Shown piece by piece: positions 45,180 to 56,339 of a DNA stretch of 64,000 nucleotides. Under the pieces are notes generated by a model. That model made no database searches. It saw only the letters and a program-made list of their open reading frames with translations, and was not told the origin of the DNA. The translations under genes were made by a program, and so were the position numbers. Positions within the stretch are counted from its first letter, which is position 1; each line of letters begins with the position of its first letter. The stretch covers positions 1 through 64,000 of the forward strand of contig NW_026729318.1 of NCBI RefSeq assembly GCF_030272615.1. The letters are read 5' to 3'. This stretch comes from Cryptomeria japonica (Eukaryota; Streptophyta; Pinopsida; Cupressales; Cupressaceae).

Positions 45180-46955
45180 TGTTGATTTTCCCAGGTTTTA
45201 TTGGATGTATTTTAATGTATATATCTGATTCAATCTAATACTTGCATTCTTGGAATTCTATGTGTTCTCAAATTGAATAACATTATACTATATATATTCC
45301 TTTGGAGAGGCATGTCCTTGAATAGACATGTCTCTCCTTTAATTATGATAATTTAACCAATATTGTAATGTTTCATCAATCAATTATTAATTTAGAATAG
45401 TATAATAGATTAATATTGAATATTAAATTTTATATGATTAATAATAATATAATAATATAACATAATAATATATTATTATTAATCAACATATATTATATGT
45501 ATTCTAAATGATCATTCGACTCAAGCTACAAATATTAACACTCCCTCTTAGCTAGGGAGGATGATCAGACAAAATGTGTAGTGATCTCCCATGTCAACAC
45601 TTATGGCCCTCACCATAGATACACAAAACATAATTAACACTCCCTCTTAGCTAGGTAAGATGAATGTAGACAATATATTCAAGCATCATAATTTAATAGA
45701 TAGTGATCATTTTAGTCATTCATGAGAATCATACCATTTAATCATTTGGTATGTAGTATCACCTAAACACGTGATCTTGAAGTTCATCACATCAATCTTG
45801 CGATTGATAGGATATCACCTAAGCATGTGATATTAGTATTGCCTACACGCAATACTTAAGGATAATCATATGAGAAAGATTTAAATTCTCATCTTATCCA
45901 AGTTGTGGTATGTACATTAACATTTCATATGAATGTTTTACCACAACACAATCATGGCTTCATCCATGATTCACCAGAGATCCACCATGATAACTGGTTT
46001 GGACATTATAAGATCATCACCTTATAATGTCTCCATACAAGTGTTCATTATCTTGAGAGATCGTCACCTCTTAGATATGAACCCAGGGGATAAAATCCAA
46101 AAATGTCCTGTCATGACAAAGAAGTTTACACATTAAACATGCAAATACAAATTGCAAAGCAAATTACCTTTCTATCATACCTAAACCTTTTCTGAAGTGA
46201 TCAACCTTCACTCTGAAAGAGGTTTTTGGTCAGAATATCTGCAGTTTGATCTCCAAGGGAAAACCCCCCTACTCAAGGGAGAAGCACCTAGCATAAAATG
46301 TCTTTATATATCAAATATGTCTAGCAATAATGCAAGATACGGGCCCAATATATGTTGCTTCACTCCTTCAAGCAAATTTCACAAGAGCAAATCTAATTGG
46401 TTTTCTTTAGAGGATCGATCTTCTCTAACTAATATATAAACTACTCTTCACATAAATTGAATGGATCAGAGATTGAGTTTGCATCTTCTATATATATGAG
46501 GGAGGCACCCTTTCACAAGGGGTCGGTCCTCAATGACACCATTTGTCTCTTCACAAGGGTGACCACTACAACATCAACACTCCCTCTTAGCTAGGGAGGA
46601 ATCCTTGTTAATAATATAGTCATGAAATAACATCCACCATGGCTACTCCTAGAGAGTGGAACATGATTCATCATGGTACTCAACATGATGATATCCATCA
46701 TGGCTACTCCCATGTATGAGAATGCATATGAAGTATGAACACAAGTGCCCATCATAGAGTTGCTCAACGTGATGTTTTCATCTCATCATGACGTTCACCA
46801 TGACTACTCCCAAAGGGTGGAACAGGGGCCTTCACCTCAAACTTCTCCCTCACAGAGAAGAGTGTATTAACAAGGGCTTGCTCCTCAAACTTATCTCTCA
46901 CAGAGAAGAATGCATTAAGCATATTTTCATGATGGTGTGGCTCCCTCTGATACCA

Positions 46956-47154
46956 TGTTGAGACATGGACCAGCTAGGACTTGAATCTAGGACCTTCCAT
47001 ACACTACTGGAGTGCTCTACCACTGAGCTACTAGCCCCTCTTGGACCAGTCCATCGTTAGTCCAGGTGTGGCTTATTTCCAACACCAACACCCCCCCTTA
47101 AGCTACACCTCTCGTGTGCTTGGGGCTCCTAGCCTGGACCTGGCTCTGATACCA
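46956..47154 (-). mobile_element. TRIM-like miniature LTR element unit
   Basis: On the minus strand a primer site (47154-47142) is followed by only about 50 bases, a polypurine run (AAGGGGGGG, 47099-47091) and an LTR of about 130 bp (47084-46956, TGTTGG...CAACA). The upstream LTR (47155 onward) is cut short by the palindrome. Short LTRs with an almost empty interior match the definition of TRIM elements. Confidence 0.55.
46966..47037 (-). other. tRNA-like sequence A (72 nt)
   Basis: The minus strand has a 7-bp acceptor pair (GGGCTAG/CTGGTCC, with wobbles), the D arm with the A-box phrase TAGCTCAGTGGTAGAGC, an anticodon-like arm with an 8-nt loop, and the T arm with GATTCAAGTCC. The 8-nt loop argues against a working tRNA. 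Confidence 0.6.
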
Positions 47155-47164
47155 TGTTGAGACA

Positions 47165-47236
47165 TGGACTAGTTAGGACTCGAACCTAGGACCTTCCATG
47201 CGTTGCTGGAGTGCTCTACCACTGAGCTACTGGTCC
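47165..47236 (-). other. tRNA-like sequence B (72 nt)
   Basis: Same layout as copy A. The A box is TAGCTCAGTGG and the B box is GGTTCGAGTCC, an exact match to the pol III consensus. The anticodon-like loop has 8 nt. Confidence 0.62.
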
Positions 47237-47241
47237 ATCTT

Positions 47242-47313
47242 GGACTAGTAGCTCAGTGGTAGAGCACTCCATCAACGCATGGAAGGTCCTAGGTTCGAGT
47301 CCTAGCTGGTCCA
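47242..47313 (+). other. tRNA-like sequence C (72 nt)
   Basis: The acceptor stem GGACTAG/CTGGTCC pairs throughout with one wobble. The D stem is GCTC/GAGC and the T stem CTAGG/CCTAG with a 7-nt loop. It ends in CCA. The anticodon arm is imperfect: CTCCA/TGGAA with an 8-nt loop. Confidence 0.65.
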
Positions 47314-47328
47314 TGTCTCAACATAAAG

Positions 47329-50300
47329 GAAAACTACCTTTGAAATGTTTCAATTGTGATAAGATAGGACATATGGCTTCTAACTATCCTGACAAAGATT
47401 CTACTGAAAAGAGAGATTACTGAGATGATAGACAGAAAGATAATCATTACAGAGGATACCAAGACTTCAGAAGAAGAGATAGAAAGTCATGCTTAATAGC
47501 CGATGAGGAATCCAATGATGATAAATTAGATGAAACTGATACAGAGGAAGTAGTTTATGTGGTTATCAAAGATGGATCAGATGAAGAAAGGTATGAAGAA
47601 GAAGCCCTTATATCTCACATAAATACTAATGATTCTTGGATCATAGATAGTGGATGCTCACATCACATGATAGGTGATAAACACAAGTTTGTTATGTTTG
47701 AAGACTATGATGGAGGCTATGTAAGATTTGGTAATGATGCACCATGTCTGGTAAGAGGTAAAGGATCCATAACACTTTTTGATAATGCAAGATTCAATGA
47801 TGCTTATTGGGTTGAAGGTTTGAAATACAATTTGTTGAGTGTGTCACAGCTAAACAATATAGGATACCGAATAGAATTTTAGACAGGAATTGTCAAAGTT
47901 TGTGACAAGCATGGAAAGTTAGCTGCTATCGAGACACAAACAAAAGGTAACACATTTCACCTTGACTCAACTCAGAATAAATTTTTGTATGCAAAGATAG
48001 ATGATACCTGGTTATGGTATAAAAGGTTTTGTCATGTAAATTTTGATAATCTGATCAAAATAAGCAAGAAGCACCGAGTAAGAGGTCTACTGAGTCTTGA
48101 AAAACCTGAGAATGCTATGTGTCGAGGATGCCAGATTGGTAAAATGACAAGATAAAGCTTTACAAGTAAGTCTTACACTTCTAAGGGAAATTTAGATCTT
48201 GTGCACACTGATCTTTGTGGTCCTATGAAAGTTCAAAGTTATTATGGTGATAAACATTTCATATTATTTGTGGATGATTACTCAAGGATGATGTCAGTAA
48301 TGATTTTAAAAGAAAAATCAGAAGGTTTTCAAATGTTTAAAAGGTACAAGGCAAGAGGGAAAATGAAACAGGAAGACAACTGAAATGTCTTAGATCAGAT
48401 AGAGGAGGAGAGTTCACATCTGATGAGTTCAACTTATTCTGCAATGATCATGGTATAAAAAGATAGGTCTCTGCACTGAGAACTCCACAGCAAAATGGAA
48501 TAGTTGAGAGAAGAAACAGATCTATTGTGGATTGTCCCAGAACCTTGATGATTGAAAAGAAAGTGCCACAAACATTTTGGAGAGAAGCAATAAGCATTGT
48601 AGTTTACACCCTGAACCGAGTACAACTAAAGAAAGGTACTTTGAAGACACCATATGAAATCTGGTATGACAAGAAACCTAATGTAAGTGCAAATGTGAAA
48701 ATTGATGAATTTGCAAAAAGAAATGATGAAGGAAATTCCAAGGAACTAGAAGATTATGATTAATTTGTCTATGTTCAACTGACAAGTCCTACCAAGACAA
48801 CTGCAGAAGGAAATGAAGAGAATATCCAATTACTGAGTGATGAAGAAGAACATACAGAGCCTACCAAGCCTGTATTAGCCAAATATGTCAGAAGACATGA
48901 TGCACCAAGTTAGATTATAGGAGATAAGGATGATCTAGTGATGACAAGGAACAAACTGAGACAGAACACATGTCTGATATCTGAATTTGAACTGAGAATA
49001 GTGAAAGAGGCATTTAACAGTGAAGATTGGATAAAAGTTATGACAGAAGAGATTGATCAGATCAAGAAGAATGACACATGGACACTGGTCCCAAGACCGA
49101 AGGACAAAAATGTAATCGGTACAAAATGGATTTTCAAAAACAAGCTGAATGAAAAAGGAGAGGTCATTTTAAATAAAGCAAGACTAGTTTGCAAAGGTTA
49201 TGCCCAACAAGAAGGAATTGATTATGGTGAGAGTTTTGCACCTGTAGCAAGACTTGAAGGAGTAAGAACATTGTTGGCATATGCTGCTTACAATAATTTC
49301 AAGGTATATCAGATGGATGTCAAATCTGCATTTCTGAATGGTATATTAGAAGAAGAAGTTTTTATTGAACAACTTGAAGGATTTACTGAAGACAATAATA
49401 AAGATCAGGTATGTAAATTGAACAAAGCTTTATATGGTCTAAAACAAGCACCTAGAGCATGGTATGAAATATTGCACTCTTCTTATTTGATTAAGATTGT
49501 TTTTATAAGAACAAGTGAAAACAACAATATTTACATGAAGAATGAAGAAAATGGAATACTGATCTTAGCCATATTTGTTGATGATATTATATTTTGTGGG
49601 AATGACTCTCTATGCAAGAACTTTGGAAATGAAATGAGAAAAGAATTTGAGATGTCATTAATTGGTGAGATAAAGTATTTTATAGGTTTACAGATACTGC
49701 AAATGAAAAATGAGATTTTCATTACTCAATCCAAGTACATAAAGGAAATCTTGAAGAAATTTGGAATGGAGGATTCAAAACCAGTAAGTACTCCAATGAC
49801 TACCAACTGTAAACTATTAAAGAATGATGAATCTGCATCTATTGATGAGACACTTTACCGGTCCATGATTGGAAAGTTGCAATATGTTGTTCATAGCAGG
49901 CAAGACATAGCACATGCAGTAGGTATAGTTGCAAGATTCTCTGCAGATCCTAAGGAAACACACATGACAGCAATCAAGAGAATTTTTAGATACTTGAAAG
50001 GCATTGAGGATTATGGCTTAGTATATCAGAATAGAAATGATTTTGATTTAAAATTTTATACTGATGTTGATTGGGTAGGCAAAATTGATGACAGGAAAAG
50101 CACAAGTGGAGGAGCTTTTTTTTTAGGAGAAAGACTAGTGAGTTGTCTTAGCAAGAAACAAGGATGTGTTTAAAAGTCAACAACAGAAGCTGAATACATT
50201 GCTGAAGCATTGAATTGTACCAACATAGCATGGATCAAACAACTATTGGAAGGTATAAATGAGAAAGTTACCGAGCCAGTAACTATATTCTATGACAATA

Positions 50301-50527
50301 CTAGTGCCATTAACATTTTAAAGAATCCTGTTATGCACTCTAAGACAAAGCACATCTCTATCAAATATCATTATCTTAGAGAAGAAGCTCAAGAGAAGAA
50401 AGTGGTGTTGGAGTATGTTAGCACAAAGGAACAAATAGCAGATATCTTCACCAAGCCACTGCTAAGGGACACTTTTGAGTATCTCAGAGGTAAGTTAGGG
50501 GTCCTACCCCTATCTTCTACTTGCTAA
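47329..50527 (+). pseudogene. Copia gag 3' end and pol (protease, integrase, reverse transcriptase, RNase H)
   Basis: It opens with a zinc knuckle (CFNCDKIGHMASNY, last Cys changed to Tyr). The protease has D-S-G (SWIIDSGCSHHM, about 47635). Next come the GAG-pre-integrase region (WLWYKRFCHVNFDNL) and an integrase with all three acidic sites ([23 protein letters not shown]). The reverse transcriptase (48938-50173) has KARLVCKGYAQQEGIDY, YQMDVKSAFLNG and FVDD in LAIFVDDIIF. The RNase H has STTEAEYIA and ADIFTKPL. The frame shifts once near 48345. Stops include 47421, 47880, 48153, 48761, 48911 and 50171. It is inactive. Confidence 0.9.
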
Positions 50528-50930
50528 CCAAGTTCGGTGAAAGCATCAATTCGATGACTCTACAAAATATCTTTTAGGAGTTGATGCTGATTTACACACT
50601 TTAGGATGTTTTCTAAAGGTGAACAGGAAACAATACAAGAAATAATACAGGGAACAGGAATTGAAGACATAAATGCTCTGACTGAGACTACGTTGACACA
50701 TAACAACAGGAAATCACTTCATACAGGAAGAAATTATGTTTTAGTTATTTACTTTTTGGCATTTTTGTCAAAGGGGGAGAAGACATAAGAGAAGAGGAGA
50801 AGATTGAAGAAGAGGAGAAGACTAATTTATGGGGGAGAATTCTGATGACAGAAGGAGAGCATTTCAGCATTTCAGAATCTCATATCAATCCGAATCAATT
50901 AGGTCAAATCAATTGGTTTCGCCATCAATG

Positions 50931-50944
50931 CCAAAGGGGGAGAT
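50931..50944 (+). other. Polypurine tract of the Copia element
   Basis: CCAAAGGGGGAGAT directly precedes the 3' LTR. A second purine run (CAAGGGGAGAT) just inside the LTR could be mistaken for it, but the CTTAG duplication fixes the earlier boundary. Confidence 0.7.
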
Positions 50945-52476
50945 TTTTGGCATTTGGGATTATAACAAACAAGGGGAGATTGTTGGAATTTCAATAAGGA
51001 TATTGAGAAGGTTGTTGATGATTATGGATATAACTGATTAAGGATGTTTACTATCTTAATATTATTATTTTGTCATTGATGTCAAGAAATTGATTTTCTA
51101 ATTTAGTATGATGTTGCCATATCTTGAGAAGTATGATTTGATGAGTATAAAGATGTCAGTAAAAGACACAGAAAGATATGATGGATAAGGGGAGAAATAA
51201 GTTATTCAATGGGAAACTATTACCAAGTTAGACAATGATGAGATCATGATGATTAGATTGTTTTGATATCCTACATATGTTATTGATTGAAAGGTTAATA
51301 CTATACTATGTTACCGAGCAAAGAACCTGGTCGGTAAACCCTAAGGAACCTAGTATATAAACCCTAAGGTTATCGCTATCGGTTAATGAAGGTAAAATGT
51401 CTATCGAGTGAAGTTTAGTATTTACCAAGTTGCAACCGAGTAATAACAGAATACATTAAATGATTACATGGATTATTTAATGAAGGAAGCTGATAAGCTG
51501 GCTATGATTAAATGATTGGTATGCCATGAATGAAGTTTGTTAAAAAATCTATGGCAAAGGAAAATTGACAAGAAGATCTATAGCTCAAATTGAACTACAA
51601 TACCCTAGCACAAGTTCCAAGAAATATATGCAAGTTCCAAGGCAGGGTAAAACGTTTTCAGATTGAAGGATATATTGAACCTGGTCAAAGTTTGAAGATC
51701 TGATGGCTATGATTGATTGTGGGAAATGTGATCAAGGAGATTAAGCGATTGGCGAATTGTTTATAAATAGGGAACTGTTGATAAACAATGTATGTGGGCA
51801 AGTGTATGCACAGGGATGCTACATAGTGATTACCGAGCACAAAAGCTTGAAGATCTGTTTTGAATAACAGAGTATAGAGCCCAGCAGATGGACAATATTA
51901 GTTCTATGTCTATATTGTATTGAGCAAATAAGAATCTGCTTTAGCATTTTAGATGTGAAGTTGCAAATAGATTTTTATTACTGTTATTTAGTGAAGTGAC
52001 AGAAAATCTCTTAACCGAGTGGACTTAACAGTCTTATTTGTAAAACCCTCTAGCAAGGTGACATTCTGATGGAGTGTTTGAAATCCTTTAGCAAGGTCAC
52101 TTCTAACAAGGTGAAGATCCTAACAGATCTGAGGGAAATCCCTTAACCGGGTCACATCTAGCAATGTTTTTGTAATCTTTACCAAGATTTTCTTTTAACC
52201 AAGCATACTCTAGAAGAGTATATTTCTTAGTGGGTCTGAAATCCCACAGTGGTTTTTCCCTATTTGGGTTTCCACGTTAAATCTGGTGTTATGAGTGTTA
52301 TGATGTTTATATGCTTTTGAGTTTGCATGTTTAGTAGTTTTGGTTACATTACTGAAGTATATGTTATAGAGGTTGTATCTGATGTTTTTTTATGGAAGAT
52401 TAAGTTTGTATGATTCACCCCCCCTCTCATCTTATTAGCTTGGCATCTATACTTACATTAAGTATCAGAACTATCA
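50945..52476 (+). repeat. 3' LTR of the Copia element
   Basis: 1532 bp, paired with 42126-43633. It contains one extra duplicated phrase near 51340-51365 (ACCTAG...AAACCCTAAGG). It ends ACTATCA before CTTAG. The first two bases are TT rather than the usual TG (TG is kept in the other copy). Confidence 0.88.
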
Positions 52477-52481
52477 CTTAG
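52477..52481. repeat. Target-site duplication CTTAG, last copy
   Basis: Follows the 3' Copia LTR. With 42121-42125 it brackets the inserted DNA. The split MULE/SWIM exon reads through in frame when one copy is kept. Confidence 0.88.
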
Positions 52482-53362
52482 AATGGTCACTTAAATAGTG
52501 ACTCTTTATGTGGAAGTGATATGACTCTATGGGTGCATTGGTTTCTTGATTTGCATGAGAGAAGCTTCAAAAAAAAAACCACGTCTCTATACAAAAAATA
52601 TAATGTCTTAGTATACAGAATACACTACTTGATGTAAATGCATATAAACAATAATGAAAATACTAATGATCTTACCTATACGACTCTCATCATGACACCA
52701 AGTAATCTGAAAGTACTCAATAAATTTTTTCTCTTCTTTTAATTCTTCCATGAGATTTTTAATTATATGAGTTGTGATGTTCTCACCATTGGGGTTGATT
52801 GTATACATGATCTCATCCAATCTATCGGACATTTTTGTTCCAACATCCTTATTCTTGACATACCTAGATTATAAAATATAATATTAAATTACAATATGTA
52901 AGGATGTTTCCATATATTTTAATTAAATATTAACTTACTTATACACATTATTCAACCATGCCCTACGCACATGCCAAATACATAAAAGCACCCGACAACA
53001 AAAGCATAATCTGCAACTCACATTATAAAGGTTCATAAATTGCATTCTAATCAAATTGATTGTTAAGCTAAAACTAATTTATTTTAATATTAGGAAAAAT
53101 TTGTTTCTATAAACTGAATATTAAGAAATTACAATCTCATAAATATAAACTAAGGCTAGTAAATCCTGATTGCTTCAATCTCAACACTAGCATCATATGT
53201 CATGAATGCCTCGATATGCCATTCTTCCTTACACTAATTCCCTCTTTTGTAAACTTCTGTTAATCATTCATTTATGTCTTCAACTTTATTTCTTGAGGAT
53301 ATGGCCTATGCAATAGGTATACCAGCATCTTGTTCATCAAATACAAGCAAGGTATACAACTG
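52482..53362 (-). pseudogene. MULE-transposase/SWIM gene, 5' part
   Basis: The most upstream recognisable exon (about 53362-53155) reads LYTLLVFDEQDAGIPIA, then KVEDIN, EVYKRGN and KEEWHIEAFMTYDASVEIEA. This is the core of the MULE (Mutator-like) transposase domain, with stops where Trp and Gln would fit. Next is WHVCRAWLNNVYK (about 52992-52938). Then comes an exon with MSDRLDEIMYTINPNGENI (about 52864-52676, flanked by AG and GTAAGA), then HANQETNASIESYH (to 52482). The frame of that last exon continues at 42120 beyond the Copia insert. An open stretch of 76 codons at 53392-53622 (minus) could be a further 5' exon; I cannot confirm it. Confidence 0.75.
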
Positions 53363-53714
53363 GTACTACACATAAATATACCATTGATAAATTAATCTTC
53401 TAGATAAAATAAATGAATAACTAAATCAAGATCCAATAAGCCTTCTCCTTTAACAAAGTGTGGGAGTCTCTTGAGAGGGATAGAAACACATAAGTCCATC
53501 TCTTTAGCAGTATCATTTCTAATGGGTGTCTCTAGGCTAGCACTTGAAAAATATTTTCCTTCATTGGGAATGTCTTGGTCCTCTAGTTTGATGAGTGATT
53601 TCCATTTATTCTTTTTACCCATTCTGAATAATATTAAGATGGTTGGTGGCTCTCTATTTTATTTTAAAATGTAGGAACAACTATATTGGTATTATTATAT
53701 ATACAAGAAATGTC

Positions 53715-53719
53715 TTACT
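53715..53719. repeat. Target-site duplication TTACT, left copy
   Basis: TTACT before TGTTAGAC matches TTACT at 56226-56230 after GCCAACA, bounding the solo LTR. Confidence 0.85.
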
Positions 53720-56225
53720 TGTTAGACACAATGTACCACTGAGAGGGGGGTGAATCAGTGGTTCTCAATATTTTCCCTTTAACTATCTTATGTGTGTATA
53801 CTAGTTATCATCCTATTACCTAGTGGGTCTACTAGTAAGATAAATCAATACAATGCAATGCAAGCATACACAAGGGCACATCCCATAACACCAGTATGTA
53901 CGAGGAAAACCCAAGATGGGAAAAACCTCGGTGAGCAATGTTGTTGGAGTCTACTACTCCAATCCAGCCTCAGAATGAAATCTGTTACAAATTTTAGGGC
54001 ACCAACCCAAGGAGCTACAACCCTTGATTTAGGGTACCAACCCAAGGAGCACCAACCCCTGATTTAGGGAACCAACCCAAGGAGCACCAACCCCTACACC
54101 GAGCTACAACTCAGTGATCACATTGATAGCATCAAATACAAAAGTAGTTATACTGTTACAAGTTAATCTTGTAACCATTGCATATACTTCACTCTGTTGG
54201 TAAAACACCTTCTCTGGTAAACTAGTTCACCTCTCTCTGTTGCTGCTTTACAAGTTTACACTCTATTGGTTACCTTTCTCTGCATCTGCTTCATTAGATC
54301 TCTCCTTCACTGTGCTGCACTTCAGTACCCTTTGTTGTCTTCCTGTCGGCACAAGCACCTACCAGCTATCCTCTCTGATGCAATCTAGCTACTTTACCGG
54401 TTTCTCAAACTATACTAGTTGAACCCTCTATTAAACCCTATCACCAGTTTAATCTTCAATCACTCAATCATTGTTATCTTCTGCTATTTTCACTCCGAAT
54501 GATCTAACTCTCTTATTCAATAGCTATACTATCTCCCATCTAGTGGCCCTTAACAATATCTTTGGCTTGCATATTTATAGCCCAATCTTCTTGCCAAAAG
54601 CCACATTCAAACTTGGCACCTTAGGGTTTTCTCCACTGATCACGAGGCACATCAAATCCAATCAAATCTGATTGGATCACAACTTAGAGATGTTTGTCTA
54701 CACATATCCACCATTTTCGTGCCTTCTGAAACATTCTTTCTATGTTTGGCATTCTGCATTCAATCTATCGGTTCATCCGTTGGTCAAATGCCATAAATGG
54801 CTTAGCTGTTTCCTTCACCAACCCGACCTGCACAATCAATTTGTCCTAGATCTTTGTTGTCAATTTTATCTTGAGCCACAAACCTCTACCGTGAATCCTT
54901 TTGATTCACAGTCACCATTAATGTCAGACCAACTGCCAACTACCTTACCGACCTCACTTCACCGACTTGTGCATGTTCCATCCACCAATTCATGTATGTT
55001 TGCCACTTCATCTCCACGTGTCATCACTATCGGTATCCACCTCTTCTTATTGAGTCGGTTCATGCTTAGTCATTGACCACACACTTAACCAGTATACACC
55101 TACTTGTCCACTAAACCTACCAACACAAACCACCTTGCTGATTAACCTTCTTGCCAATGACTTCTTGGTGTTTCCGGTGTAGTACCTTTTCTTAGTCATA
55201 CAAATATTCCGGTTCACTGCATGCATCATGTTTAACATCAACTGATGAGGGCCTTTTGCTTCTGCACTTCTTTGCATACCGGTAACTACCTAGATGACTC
55301 CATGTCATCATTCTTCAATATAATGCATTGAGGCAACACCTTTTTCAATTTGCATCTTGATAACTCCATGTGTGTTACTACAAATCCTCAAGCATCATTT
55401 GACTGAGTCACATCTTCATCAGTTTGTCAGAGTGACAAACTCATCAACTCAACTCTCCTTCCTTTGTCTTGGTAGCACACCATGCCTACACTTTCTGATC
55501 TGGTGCATATCTTCGATTTCATGCACCTATGGTATCTTACTGATCCACCAGTAGATCTGGTGTAAACCACCACACACTTACCATCTGCTATCGACATTGC
55601 ACAAGTATGATCACCTTGTGTGAGCATATACATCTCCTACATAGAACCCAGTAGACATCCCCTTTGTCTACTTCACTATCTTGTAGCAGTCCAAACTCCA
55701 ACCTGTGATATCATCTTCTTCCGGTGGGAGTAATATTGGATGACTTCACCCTTTATGCTAGTATACCCTTCTTCAATGGCTAGCCTTTTGCTAACATGTT
55801 GGGCCAATCCTTATCGGTTGGAAAGTGTACATCACCTCCTATGTTGATGTGATCTTTAGTAACATTTCACCTCTTCATCACAAATAGCAACTTAAGCACC
55901 TCGCTCATCCTTCTTGTACACTAGTCATAAGCTTGTCGGTTGGCAACTACTCACTATCAACACAACTCTTACAAGTTGACATCCTTTCCTTACTGGTGTT
56001 AGATTGTGTTGGTAACTTGTCCATTTCATCCACACAATCAAACACTGACTTGTGTACCGGTGACTCTAATAGTCATTCCTCTGAATGACATTCTCTTCTT
56101 TACCGTTGACTTGCAGTGCTAGTTGACATCAATGGCTGCATGTCAACAATACTCCCATACTGGTTGTCCTGCTCTACTGTTAATATGTTATACCGATTGA
56201 CATCAATGACAACACAATGCCAACA
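53720..56225 (-). mobile_element. Solo LTR of 2.5 kb
   Basis: On the minus strand it starts TGTTGGCATTGTG (56225) and ends TGTCTAACA (53720), flanked by TTACT. The start resembles the Copia LTR at 42126 (TGTTGGCATT..., TTGTCATTGATGTCAA), and its end shares the phrase GATTCACCCCCC. It is probably a related Copia family with a much longer LTR. No internal domain remains, so it arose by LTR-LTR recombination. Open frames inside it have no coding character. Confidence 0.82.
54001..54095. repeat. Tandem repeat, 35-bp unit, about 2.7 copies
   Basis: The units start ACCAACCCAAGGAGC at 54001, 54036 and 54071, within the solo LTR. The last unit is partial. Confidence 0.85.
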
Positions 56226-56230
56226 TTACT
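56226..56230. repeat. Target-site duplication TTACT, right copy
   Basis: Directly follows CCAACA at the right end of the solo LTR and matches 53715-53719. Confidence 0.85.
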
Positions 56231-56339
56231 AATATCAAAAATTATATAAATACCATTATTTCCTAAATAAATTATTGCAGACCATATCCGATTGTTGAAA
56301 GGTTTGTTCAATATTTTGTTGCAAGTGGATCTAAAAAAA

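Larger units (their letters stand above)
45180..47323. mobile_element. Composite insertion in Copia gag with minus-strand LTR pieces and tRNA-like miniature LTRs
   Basis: The 2144-bp insert runs TGTTGATTTTCC...CATGTCTCAACA with TAAAG on both sides. On the minus strand it shows polypurine-like tracts (CTAAGAGGGAGTG near 45540, 45640 and 46575) followed by TGTT, each with TATATATA-containing LTR-like sequence after it. Two primer sites complementary to initiator tRNA-Met (TGGTATCAGAG on the minus strand) lie at 46945-46955 and 47142-47154. No gene is present. It seems to be a non-coding retroelement of minus orientation whose right end was rearranged into a palindrome. Confidence 0.65.
47155..47323. 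repeat. Near-perfect palindrome with 82-bp arms around a 5-bp spacer
   Basis: 47155-47236 and 47242-47323 are inverted copies, both ending in TGTTGAGACATGG or its complement. Each arm is the 3' end of a miniature LTR with its tRNA-like part. Confidence 0.85.
44308..52476 (+). mobile_element. Copia-type LTR element, internal region plus 3' LTR
   Basis: In order: gag with zinc knuckle, aspartic protease, integrase, reverse transcriptase and RNase H, which is the Copia order. The polypurine tract CCAAAGGGGGAGAT (50931-50944) and the 3' LTR (50945-52476) follow, then the target duplication CTTAG. The 5' LTR, primer site and most of the leader are missing at 44308. The gag is split by a 2.14-kb insertion (45180-47323). 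Many stops and at least one frameshift show it is dead. Confidence 0.88.

Noticed and set aside
45167-45180. GTAAGT after AAAG in the Copia gag, looking like a 5' splice site of an intron ending before 47329
   Set aside because: TAAAG stands on both sides of the interval and the ends are TGTTGA/TCAACA, so it is an insertion with a target duplication. The donor-like bases belong to gag codons (GGT AAG).
46966-47313. Three working tRNA genes
   Set aside because: The anticodon-like loop has 8 nt, the anticodon stem is imperfect, and all copies lie inside LTR-like units. They were annotated as tRNA-like parts of a retroelement.
50969-50981. LTR start at the second TGTTGG (after CAAGGGGAGAT)
   Set aside because: The same bases also occur inside the first LTR block, 36 bp after TGTTGGC. 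The duplication CTTAG fixes the earlier start.
53792-55633. Ten open frames inside the 2.5-kb solo LTR
   Set aside because: No domain or codon pattern; the sequence is bounded as an LTR by TTACT and TGTT...AACA.
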